Source of the DNA: Rubrobacter sp.
GTDB taxonomy: Bacteria > Actinomycetota > Rubrobacteria > Rubrobacterales > Rubrobacteraceae
DNA: 6,779 bases
Direction of reading: 5' to 3'
Assembly: GCA_016781775.1 (NCBI GenBank)
Contig: JADDPR010000353.1
Location: 1 to 6,779 of the forward strand
How positions within the stretch are numbered: the stretch's first letter is position 1; each line of letters opens with the position of its first letter. A program made the translations under genes and the position numbers. Shown in pieces: positions 1 to 5,624 of this stretch. The notes under the pieces are model-generated. The model saw only the letters and a list, made by a program, of their open reading frames with translations. It did not search any database and was not told where the DNA came from.

Positions 1-200
1 CTTCCTCCAACAGGCAGCCGGTATTCTCAATGCGGGTTCATAACACCCTCTAGGCTAGGGGCACGAGAGGTGGGGCGAAGACCGCTGCTGCTCGCGCAAG
101 CCTGGGGACAAACTTCCGAATGCCTTCACTACAAACCCTGTATCTCGTCACTCCTGATGGTACGCCTGATCGGTCGAACCACCGTTGCTCGTAAGCCCAC

Positions 201-216
201 CGCTCCAAAAGGAGCG
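201..216. repeat. Short hairpin at the end of the transporter-ATPase remnant
   Basis: CGCTCC and GGAGCG form a perfect 6-bp stem around an AAAA loop (TTTT on the minus strand). It overlaps the last recognisable codons of the ATPase remnant. No T-tract follows on either strand, so it is a weak terminator candidate at best. Confidence 0.3.
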
Positions 217-618
217 CATGCTCCGTGCTGGGGACGATACGCTTTATCTTGGAGGCGTCGACGGCCAGGAGCATCCCCTCGTCCCGCCTGGCCCCGCTCC
301 GGCTGAGACCCTTTCCACCATCATCTCGTCGAACTCGTCGGCCAAGCCGCCGTCTGCGTCCTCGTCGCCGGTCGTGTCGGCGACGGAGCCGAGGTGCGCG
401 GCCTGCTCCTTGGGGAGCCCGAAGTACACGTGCTTCTCCGATCCCATGCTCTCGATCACCTGCGGCCGGACCTCCATCGTGTTGGGGGCCTTCGTCTCGC
501 CCCTCGCGTCCGCCTCGTCGACCGCCGCGCGGTCGCGCGGGATGCGGGTGCGGCCGAACGTCGTGGCGTCCTGCAGCGCCAGCAAGGTCATCCACAGAAG
601 CGGCGCCGCCCCGCTCTA
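206..618 (-). pseudogene. Decayed C-terminal fragment of a MalK/UgpC-type ABC transporter ATPase
   Basis: In one minus-strand frame, from the TAG at 616-618 down to about 295, the translation resembles the regulatory/TOBE part of sugar-importer ATPases: FGRTRIPRD, then NTMEVRPQVIESMGSEKHVY, then an acidic stretch with DEFDEMMVERVSAG. At about 292-297 the homology moves to the other frame and continues as EGMLLAVDASKI and then STEHALL, the usual tail of these proteins, ending near 209. The jump fits loss of one base from the G-run at 292-295. The ATP-binding half (Walker A, signature motif, Walker B) is absent. The hallmark VRPED-like segment also seems to have been lost between DEADARG and GETKAPN. 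Intact relatives are about 360-380 residues and energise sugar or glycerol-phosphate import at the inner membrane face. Family assignment is by motif memory. The truncation and frame change are seen directly, though a sequencing error could explain the shift alone. Confidence 0.62.
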
Positions 619-725
619 CGGACCTCCGCTCCTCTTTGGTTCCGACGGTGCTCGCGCGTGGGTGACCGGTCCGTTGTCGTTCTCGCTCCGATCTGGTCTC
701 GCGGGCCGATCGCGTCCGAAGTACA

Positions 726-743
726 GCCGCAGCGCGCCGCGGC
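726..743 (-). terminator. Possible weak hairpin after the hydrolase gene
   Basis: GCCGC and GCGGC form a 5-bp all-GC stem around an 8-nt loop, 20 nt beyond the hydrolase stop codon in the direction of transcription. No run of T follows, so this is at most a candidate transcript end for the three-gene minus-strand cluster. GC-rich DNA yields such hairpins by chance. Confidence 0.2.
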
Positions 744-763
744 GAAAGGTTGACGGTGCGGCC

Positions 764-2527
764 TCAGTCGTCCACGACGGTCAGGGTGATGCTGCTCGGG
801 CGCTCGGGGTCGTGGAAGATCTTCTGGTGGGCCACCTCTGAGCGGGAGCTTCTCAGGCCGTCCTCGCCGGTGTTCAGGTTCCGGTCCCAGCGGGGGAAGG
901 AGCTGGAGGTGATCTCGACGCGTATCCGGTGGCCCTTACGGAAGGTGATGCCGGTTGCCCACAGGTCTATCGCGTACTCGTAGACCCGCCCCGGTTCGAT
1001 AGGGGTCGGCTCTACGGGCTCTATAACCCCGGGCCTCGGGTAGCTCTCCCGCGCGCTCGCCCTGATGATGCCGTCCGTGACATTTATGGCCCTCCCGTCC
1101 GGGTACACGTCGACGAGCCTCGCCACGAAGTCCGTGTCCGGCGCGGAGGAGGCCGCGAAAAGGGTCGCGTACACGTCCCCTATCACCGTGTAATCCTCGG
1201 AGAGATTCTCGCTCGTATAAACGAGCACGTCCGGTCTCTTCTCGTTCGGGCGCTGGTCGCGCGCGCCGGGCCGGTAGACCGCCGGCATGAGCAGGGCGCC
1301 CCCGATCGTCGGGACCGGATCCTTCGGGTCGTAGTCGTACTCGTCGGGGGGGGCGTCGCCACCGGACGGCTCCTCCCGGGAGAGGACGCCGCCGGGGCGG
1401 AGAAACCACTTCTCCTCGCGCGAGCCGGGGACGGGCCACTCCTCGTAGCCGCGCCAGCGGTTCTCGCCCATCACGAAGACCTCGACGGCGGACTGGCCCT
1501 CCAACGCCTCCTCCCTGCCCTTGAGCGTCGCGTCGAACCACCTGACGTGGTAGCTCGTGACGTCGCCCCGGTAGTTCACGAAGGGGCCGGAGGCGGCGAA
1601 GCCGAAGTCGAGGTCGCCGACGAGGCTCGGGAAGGCCACGTTGTGGTACCAGGGGCCTATGAGCATGCGCGGGGGCCTCGTGCCTTCCTTGCGCGCCTTC
1701 TCCTTCATCGCTCCGTACTGCTTGATCGTCTCGCCGAGGAAGATGTCGTACCAGCAGCCGATGTGGAAGGTCGGGGGCGCGACTTCCTCGTAGCGGTCGT
1801 CGACGTTCAGGTAGCGCCAGAGCTTGGAGGTGATCCCCTGCCCCAGGGCGTCGAACATATACGGGACGACCCCCGCGGGATCCGGAAAGTCCTCCAGGGG
1901 CAGCGTGTCGAACTCCTCGGGGAAGTTGTCCATCACGCCGATGAGCGCCGGCAGGCGCTTCACGAGCTCCTCCCCGTCCCCGCCGTAAAGCCGAAAGACC
2001 GTATCGGGGGCGAGGATGCCCTCGGACCAGTACAGGCGCAGCCCGTACTCGCGGGCGCCGCCGCGCATGTGGGCGCCGTTGAGGTAGTTGCCGTAGGTGA
2101 TGCCCGGGACCATGCTCTTGAGAGAAGGCGGCTGCATCACGGCCGCCTGCCACTGCGTCATCCCGAAGTACGACGCCCCGTACATCCCCACGCTCCCGTT
2201 CGAGCCCGGCAGCCGCGCCGCCCACTCGACCGAGTCGTAGCCGTCCTCGAACTCGTTTACGGAGGGCTCCCACTCGCCCCCCGAGGCGTAACGGCCCCGG
2301 ACGTCCTGAACCACCACGATGTAGCCGGCCTGCGCTGCCTTGATAGGGTTGAGGTAGTTTCTGGCGGTCGGCAGGTCCTTGCCGTACGGCTGGCGGGTCA
2401 GGAGCACCGGGTACTCGCCGGCCGCGTCCTTCCCCGCGGGACGGTAGACGTCCGCCATGAGGGCGACGCCGTCGCGCATCTCGGCCGCAACGTTCTTCTG
2501 GACCACGATCTCCTGGATTTGTGGCAT
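764..2527 (-). CDS. CocE/NonD family serine hydrolase (X-Pro dipeptidyl-peptidase-like)
   Basis: 587-residue alpha/beta hydrolase of the CocE/NonD family, which cleaves esters or amides (cocaine esterase, alpha-amino-acid ester and glutaryl-7-ACA acylases, X-Pro peptidases). The catalytic set is visible: nucleophile Ser119 in GASYFG, acid Asp261 in GCWYD, base His295 in GPWYHN, and Tyr48 in TRQPYGK, at the place of the oxyanion-hole Tyr44 of cocaine esterase. The N-terminal half is the hydrolase fold with a helical insertion (about 145-245). Residues from about 345 to the end fit the C-terminal jelly-roll domain, including FVARLVDVYPDGRA and FRKGHRIRVEI. Length is typical. The ATG at 2527 is chosen because AAAGGAA lies 4 nt before it and homology begins there, although the frame stays open far upstream. 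No signal peptide is seen, so it is probably cytoplasmic. It is the last gene of the cluster, 83 nt after the ligase. The substrate is unknown. Confidence 0.93.
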   Translation of the reverse strand: MPQIQEIVVQKNVAAEMRDGVALMADVYRPAGKDAAGEYPVLLTRQPYGKDLPTARNYLNPIKAAQAGYIVVVQDVRGRYASGGEWEPSVNEFEDGYDSVEWAARLPGSNGSVGMYGASYFGMTQWQAAVMQPPSLKSMVPGITYGNYLNGAHMRGGAREYGLRLYWSEGILAPDTVFRLYGGDGEELVKRLPALIGVMDNFPEEFDTLPLEDFPDPAGVVPYMFDALGQGITSKLWRYLNVDDRYEEVAPPTFHIGCWYDIFLGETIKQYGAMKEKARKEGTRPPRMLIGPWYHNVAFPSLVGDLDFGFAASGPFVNYRGDVTSYHVRWFDATLKGREEALEGQSAVEVFVMGENRWRGYEEWPVPGSREEKWFLRPGGVLSREEPSGGDAPPDEYDYDPKDPVPTIGGALLMPAVYRPGARDQRPNEKRPDVLVYTSENLSEDYTVIGDVYATLFAASSAPDTDFVARLVDVYPDGRAINVTDGIIRASARESYPRPGVIEPVEPTPIEPGRVYEYAIDLWATGITFRKGHRIRVEITSSSFPRWDRNLNTGEDGLRSSRSEVAHQKIFHDPERPSSITLTVVDD

Positions 2528-2531
2528 GTAG

Positions 2532-2538
2532 TTCCTTT
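2532..2538 (-). promoter_or_regulatory. Ribosome binding site of the hydrolase gene
   Basis: The minus strand reads AAAGGAA, 4 nt before the ATG at 2527. It decides the start, because the same frame remains open for about 200 more codons upstream as a shadow of the ligase gene. Confidence 0.75.
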
Positions 2539-2548
2539 CAAGGTCTCG

Positions 2549-2602
2549 AAAAGGGCAGCACGCACCGCGCCCCGGGGACGCGAGGGGTCTCCGGGGTGCG
2601 TG
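2549..2602 (-). terminator. Stem-loop between ligase and hydrolase genes
   Basis: In the minus-strand transcript, CACGCACC (2602-2595) pairs with GGTGCGTG (2566-2559). An alternative inner helix, CCCCGG with CCGGGG (2596-2591 with 2575-2570), can stack on the outer six pairs. CTGCCC and TTTT (2552-2549) follow. The T-run is short and 6 nt from the stem, so this may be a partial terminator, an attenuator or an mRNA processing/stability element that lowers hydrolase expression relative to the two upstream genes. The pairing is seen directly and the role is inferred. Confidence 0.45.
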
Positions 2603-2610
2603 TGGCCGTT

Positions 2611-4260
2611 CTAGCTTTTGGAGGCGGGGGTGCTGGTGCTGGGGGTGTAGTTTTTGAACTGCTCGCGCAGGGCCATCTTCAGAAACTTGCCGGTCGCGGT
2701 CTTCGGGATCTCCTCGACGAACTCGTAGGCGTCCGGGAGCCAGAACTTGGCGAAGTCGTTCTCGAGGTGCTTCTTCAGGTCGTCCTCGGTTACCGTCTCG
2801 CCCTCCTTGAGGACGACGGCGGCCAGGGGCCGCTCGTCCCACCTCTCGTGGGGCATGGCGATCACGGCGGCCTCGGCCACGCTCGGGTGGGCCATGAGGG
2901 CGTTCTCCAGCTCGACCGAGGAGATCCACTCGCCGCCCGACTTTATGAGGTCCTTGGAGCGGTCCGTGATCTTGATGAACCCGTACTCGTCGATGGTGAC
3001 GACGTCCCCGGTCTTGAACCAGCCGTCCTCCGTGAACTTGTCGTCGCCCTCGTCGGTGTTGAAGTACTTCTTTATGACCGAGTGGCCCCGGACCTCGAGC
3101 TCGCCCATCGTCTTGCCGTCCCACGGGACGAACCCCTCGTCGCCGCGCGCCCTGACCTCGACGAACGACGTCGGGTAGCCCTGCTTGGACTTGTACTCGA
3201 GCTGCTCCTCCTCCGGGAGCTCATGCATCTCCATCGTGAGCTTGGCGACGGAGCCGATCGGGGCCATCTCCGTCATCCCCCAGGCGTGGACGACCTCGAT
3301 CCCGTGCCGCTCCTTGTACGCCTTTATGACGCCCTTGGGCACCGCCGCCCCCCCGATGACGAGCTGCTTTAGCGCCGAGAGGTCGTGAGCCCCGGGCTCG
3401 GCGTCGAGCGCCCGCAGCATCGCCAGGTAGACCGTGGGCACCCCCGCGGTGAACGTCACCTCCTCCTGCTCGTAGTCTTCGATCAAACTCGCGGGGTCGA
3501 GGTGCGGGCCCGGCATCACCTGCTTGGCCCCCACGAGCGCCGAGGTGAATGGGAGCCCCCAGGCGTTGACGTGGAACATCGGCACGACCGGCAGGACGCA
3601 GTCGTCCGGCCCGAGCGAGAAGGCGTTCCCCATCGCGCTCATCATCGAGTGGAGCACGATGCTCCGGTGCGAGTAGAGCGCCCCCTTGGGCCGCCCGGTC
3701 GTCCCGGAGGTGTAGCAGAGCGCCGCAGCATCGTCCTCGTCGGGGTCCGGGTACTCGAACTCGCCCTCGTCCGCCCCGGAGAGAAGCGCCTCGTAGGGGA
3801 TGGCCCAGCCGGGAAGGTTCGCGCTGTCGCCGTAATTGAAGACGACGACGTGCTCGATGGACTCGGCCTTCTCCCTGAACTTCTCGAAGATCGGGACGAG
3901 CGGCTCGTCGACCATCATGACCTTGTCCTCGGCGTGGTTCGCGATGAAGGCGAGGTCGTCCTCGTGCAGGCGGGGGTTGAGGGTGTGCAGGACGGCGCCC
4001 GCGCACGGGATGCCGAAGTACGCCTCGAGATGCCCGTAGGTGTTCCAGGCGAGCGTCCCCACCCTGTCGCCGTCCCCGACACCTAGGCCCTTGAGGGCGA
4101 CCGAGAGCTTCTTGGCGCGCGAGACGAAATCGGCGTAGGAGTAGCGGTGGAACGACTTGTCCGGTCTGCGCGTCACGATCTCTCTTGTCCCGTACAACTG
4201 GTCCGCGCGACGCAGGATCGTGGCCAGATTGAGCTGGTAATCCATGGTGAGACCTTGCAA
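2611..4260 (-). CDS. AMP-forming fatty-acyl-CoA ligase (AlkK/TtLC-FACS-like)
   Basis: 549-residue adenylate-forming enzyme that joins a carboxylic acid to CoA through an acyl-AMP. The P-loop YTSGTTGRPKG is at 183-193, WGMTE (Glu331) is the A5 motif, TGD is at 417-419, DRSKD at 433-437, GGEW at 442-445 in the hinge region, and the catalytic Lys525 lies in PKTATGK. The small C-terminal domain is complete and followed by a Ser/Thr/Pro tail (539-549). The N-terminal pattern (MQGLTMDY, LHTLNPRLH, IANHAEDK) matches the medium/long-chain ligases related to AlkK, Thermus TtLC-FACS and DmdB, so a fatty acid or a short substituted acid are both possible. The TTG at 4260 is preferred: GGAGGAG sits 8 nt before it and relatives begin with a similar MxGL-MMD peptide. 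The ATG at 4245, with a weak AAGG, is the alternative. It starts 2 nt after the racemase stop, which implies translational coupling. Confidence 0.94.
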   Translation of the reverse strand: MQGLTMDYQLNLATILRRADQLYGTREIVTRRPDKSFHRYSYADFVSRAKKLSVALKGLGVGDGDRVGTLAWNTYGHLEAYFGIPCAGAVLHTLNPRLHEDDLAFIANHAEDKVMMVDEPLVPIFEKFREKAESIEHVVVFNYGDSANLPGWAIPYEALLSGADEGEFEYPDPDEDDAAALCYTSGTTGRPKGALYSHRSIVLHSMMSAMGNAFSLGPDDCVLPVVPMFHVNAWGLPFTSALVGAKQVMPGPHLDPASLIEDYEQEEVTFTAGVPTVYLAMLRALDAEPGAHDLSALKQLVIGGAAVPKGVIKAYKERHGIEVVHAWGMTEMAPIGSVAKLTMEMHELPEEEQLEYKSKQGYPTSFVEVRARGDEGFVPWDGKTMGELEVRGHSVIKKYFNTDEGDDKFTEDGWFKTGDVVTIDEYGFIKITDRSKDLIKSGGEWISSVELENALMAHPSVAEAAVIAMPHERWDERPLAAVVLKEGETVTEDDLKKHLENDFAKFWLPDAYEFVEEIPKTATGKFLKMALREQFKNYTPSTSTPASKS

Positions 4261-4262
4261 CG

Positions 4263-5180
4263 TTATCTCTCCTCCGTCGTCGATGTCCGATGCTCCACTC
4301 CGGTTGCCTCACGCGGGCGCGGCTCTTTGACCGCCGCCACGGGCAGGTCTCGCCCGGCCGCCCATTCCTCCCAGTGCGCGGCCGTCTCCCGCCGGAAGAC
4401 CGCTTCGAGCTCCTCCCTGCCCGCGTCCCCCAGCCCGAGCGCCTCGCGCAGCCCCTTCCAGAAGTGGGGTTCGAGGGCCGCCACGGCGATCCAACCGTCC
4501 GAGGCTTCGTAGAGGCCGTAGCCCGGGAACCCGCCCCCGAGGTGCCCCCCCGGCGCCGTGATCCCGAACCGCAAGGGCGCGGCGAGGTACGCCGCCGCCT
4601 CCGAGAGCGGCACCTCGACGTGCCCGCCCGCTCCGTCGACCCCGCGCTCGCGCCCCAGGATCAGCGCGAGCGCCGCCGAGACGGCGCGCTCTGCCCCCGC
4701 AAGGTCGGCGAGCAGCGACCGCGGCATCTCGGGCGGCGTGAGCAGCCCGTGATTCGCGAGGTACGTCAGGTCGTGACCCGGCTCGTCCCCGCGCGGCGAA
4801 GGAAAACCGGTGATCGCGACCCCGCAAAGACGCGGGTACTTCAAGCGCAGGTCCTCCGGACCGAGCCCGAGCCTCTTCAGGGCGCCGGTCCGGCTGGAGG
4901 TAAGGAACAGGTCCGCACCCGCGAGGTAGTCCTCCAGCACGGAGAAGTCCCCGGGCTCCTTGAGGTTCAGCCCCACGATCTCCTGCCCGACCGAGAGTGC
5001 CCGATACCAGGCCGGATTCTGGTGCATCAGGGGATCGCCGGACGGCGGCTCGACCTTGACCACGGCGGCGCCCAAGGTCCGCAACCGCGCCGCGGCGGCG
5101 GGGCCGGGGACGTTGACCGCGAGCGTCACCGCTTTCAACCCGGCGAGCGGACTGGGAGCGCCGCCGACGCTCTCCGTCAC
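4263..5180 (-). CDS. Family III CoA-transferase (CaiB/BaiF), probably alpha-methylacyl-CoA racemase type
   Basis: 305-residue member of the CaiB/BaiF (family III) CoA-transferase superfamily. The N-terminal PLAGLKAVTL and VVKVEPPSGDP fit its nucleotide-binding-like fold. Three residues match the catalytic set of M. tuberculosis alpha-methylacyl-CoA racemase (His126, Asp156, Glu241): His136 in GHDLTY, Asp159 in LLADLAG and Glu237 in ALEPHFW. The last motif is typical of the racemase group, so C2 epimerisation of 2-methyl-branched acyl-CoA is favoured over CoA transfer. It is about 55 residues shorter than the 360-residue racemases. The usual Asp of the GAD motif near residue 38 is Ala, and the C-terminal closing segment is abbreviated. 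GTG at 5180 is the first start codon after an in-frame TGA. It lacks a clear ribosome binding site and overlaps the stop of a micro-ORF (GTGA). It is the first gene of the cluster and is coupled to the ligase. Confidence 0.88.
   Translation of the reverse strand: MTESVGGAPSPLAGLKAVTLAVNVPGPAAAARLRTLGAAVVKVEPPSGDPLMHQNPAWYRALSVGQEIVGLNLKEPGDFSVLEDYLAGADLFLTSSRTGALKRLGLGPEDLRLKYPRLCGVAITGFPSPRGDEPGHDLTYLANHGLLTPPEMPRSLLADLAGAERAVSAALALILGRERGVDGAGGHVEVPLSEAAAYLAAPLRFGITAPGGHLGGGFPGYGLYEASDGWIAVAALEPHFWKGLREALGLGDAGREELEAVFRRETAAHWEEWAAGRDLPVAAVKEPRPREATGVEHRTSTTEER
4269..4275 (-). promoter_or_regulatory. Ribosome binding site of the ligase gene, inside the end of the upstream gene
   Basis: The minus strand reads GGAGGAG 8 nt before the TTG at 4260 and overlaps the last Glu-Glu-Arg codons of the racemase gene. 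It is 23 nt from the ATG at 4245, too far to serve that start, so it argues for TTG. Confidence 0.65.
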
Positions 5181-5197
5181 GACCCAGACCCGGTCAT
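5177..5197 (-). other. Micro-ORF 2 in the operon leader (6 codons)
   Basis: ATG at 5197 opens a six-codon frame (MTGSGS) that stops at TGA 5179-5177, overlapping the racemase start as GTGA. Its own start overlaps the stop of micro-ORF 1 as ATGA. It may deliver ribosomes to a start that lacks a Shine-Dalgarno sequence, or it may be chance. Confidence 0.25.
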
Positions 5198-5232
5198 GGA
5201 CCCGGGAATCGGCGGCATCTTGTTCGGTTCAT
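5194..5232 (-). other. Micro-ORF 1 in the operon leader (12 codons)
   Basis: ATG at 5232 opens a 12-codon frame (MNRTRCRRFPGP) ending at TGA 5196-5194. A purine-rich AAGGGAA lies 7 nt upstream and could bind ribosomes. Four Arg codons in twelve resemble a leader peptide, but no attenuator hairpin pair was found. Translation is inferred. Confidence 0.28.
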
Positions 5233-5269
5233 GCACACGTTCCCTTCCCCCGAAGGTATCGTGGAGGTG

Positions 5270-5299
5270 ATGGTAGCAGCCGGGTCGCGAGAGGGTCAA
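5270..5299 (-). promoter_or_regulatory. Predicted vegetative promoter of the racemase-ligase-hydrolase cluster
   Basis: The minus strand reads TTGACC at 5299-5294 (5 of 6 to the -35 consensus), an 18-nt spacer, and TACCAT at 5275-5270 (4 of 6, with the key TA and final T). The transcript would begin near 5263 and leave a leader of about 80 nt before the GTG at 5180. No better pair was seen in this intergenic region. Confidence 0.55.
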
Positions 5300-5341
5300 G
5301 AAGGGAGAGCACCCTACGTCGCCCGCTCTTGCCCGTAGCCG

Positions 5342-5347
5342 TAGAAT
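5342..5347 (+). promoter_or_regulatory. -10 box TAGAAT for a leaderless transcript
   Basis: TAGAAT matches the -10 consensus at 5 of 6 positions. Its last base is followed by exactly 7 nt and then the GTG at 5355, the geometry expected when transcription starts on the first base of the start codon. No -35 match lies 16-19 nt upstream. Confidence 0.5.
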
Positions 5348-5354
5348 AGGCGGG

Positions 5355-5543
5355 GTGGAGGAGGCTCGCTACAAGCTCATGGCCGTCACGTTTCTCGGGG
5401 AGAAGGAGGTCGCCCGCTTCTCCGTCCTCGAGGTGGCCGAGCAGCGGGCGTCGGAATTGAACGAGACCGCGGAAAGAAACCCGCGGGGTTACGTACGGTA
5501 CGTGGTGCGGCCGGTGGAGGGGCGCCACAAGGGCGGACGTTAG
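5355..5543 (+). CDS. Small protein of unknown function, 62 residues, probably leaderless
   Basis: I do not recognise the family. The product is a charged soluble polypeptide with no signal peptide or membrane segment. Its pattern suggests two strands (YKLMAVTFL and VARFSV), a helix over about residues 24-41 (LEVAEQRASELNETAER) and a last strand, YVRYVVRPV, before a basic tail. GTG at 5355 is chosen because TAGAAT ends 7 nt before it and there is no separate ribosome binding site. The GGAGGAGG over codons 2-4 lies 14 nt before the next ATG (5379), too far to make that start attractive. It is divergent from the acyl-CoA cluster, with 174 nt between start codons, and convergent with the next gene. 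Codon use agrees with its neighbours. That it is a gene at all rests on the promoter geometry and its coding-like composition. Confidence 0.6.
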   Translation: MEEARYKLMAVTFLGEKEVARFSVLEVAEQRASELNETAERNPRGYVRYVVRPVEGRHKGGR

Positions 5544-5569
5544 GGCCTCTGTTTGGGGACTACTGGTAC

Positions 5570-5592
5570 GGGCCGAAGAACCTTCTCGGCCC
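5570..5592. terminator. Hairpin between convergent genes
   Basis: GGGCCGA (5570-5576) and TCGGCCC (5586-5592) form a perfect 7-bp stem with a 9-nt loop that can extend by GAA/TTC with one bulge. It lies 26 nt after the 62-codon gene and could also stop the convergent minus-strand gene. No T-tract follows, so it would be a U-less terminator or a barrier to read-through. Confidence 0.4.
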
Positions 5593-5600
5593 CGCACGTC

Positions 5601-5614
5601 GGGGCGCGAGCCCC
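5601..5614. terminator. Second hairpin between convergent genes (GNRA loop)
   Basis: GGGGC and GCCCC pair around the loop GCGA on the plus strand, a GNRA tetraloop that stabilises RNA hairpins. It begins 10 nt beyond the stop of the minus-strand gene and 8 nt from the first hairpin. Together they probably form a bidirectional transcript end, but neither has a T-run. Confidence 0.35.
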
Positions 5615-5624
5615 TCGCCGGTCC

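Noticed and set aside
30..52. GGGTTCATAAC considered as a tRNA-Met anticodon arm or tRNA-derived attachment site
   Set aside because: The flanking bases do not form a five-pair stem, and no D arm, T arm or acceptor stem could be assembled.
1346..1353. Run of eight G in the hydrolase gene as a phase-variable tract
   Set aside because: The frame is intact, the run encodes a loop between domains, and homopolymers of this size are expected at this GC content. There is no sign of variation.
936..2273. Second minus-strand open frame within the hydrolase gene
   Set aside because: The translation is dominated by Arg, Gly and Ala, typical of an out-of-frame reading of GC-rich coding DNA, and overlaps the motif-bearing frame completely.
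929..2614. Long plus-strand open frame opposite the hydrolase gene
   Set aside because: It is the mirror of a gene with clear catalytic motifs. Its translation is low-complexity, rich in Arg, Val, Leu and Gly, with no domain. Such frames are expected opposite high-GC genes.
2528..3124. N-terminal extension of the hydrolase of about 199 codons
   Set aside because: The extension lies in a shadow frame of the ligase. Homology and the ribosome binding site both begin at 2527.
2521..4086. Plus-strand open frames opposite the ligase gene (2521-3372 and 3385-4086)
   Set aside because: They are shadows of the ligase frame, have no ribosome binding sites of note and no recognisable motif.
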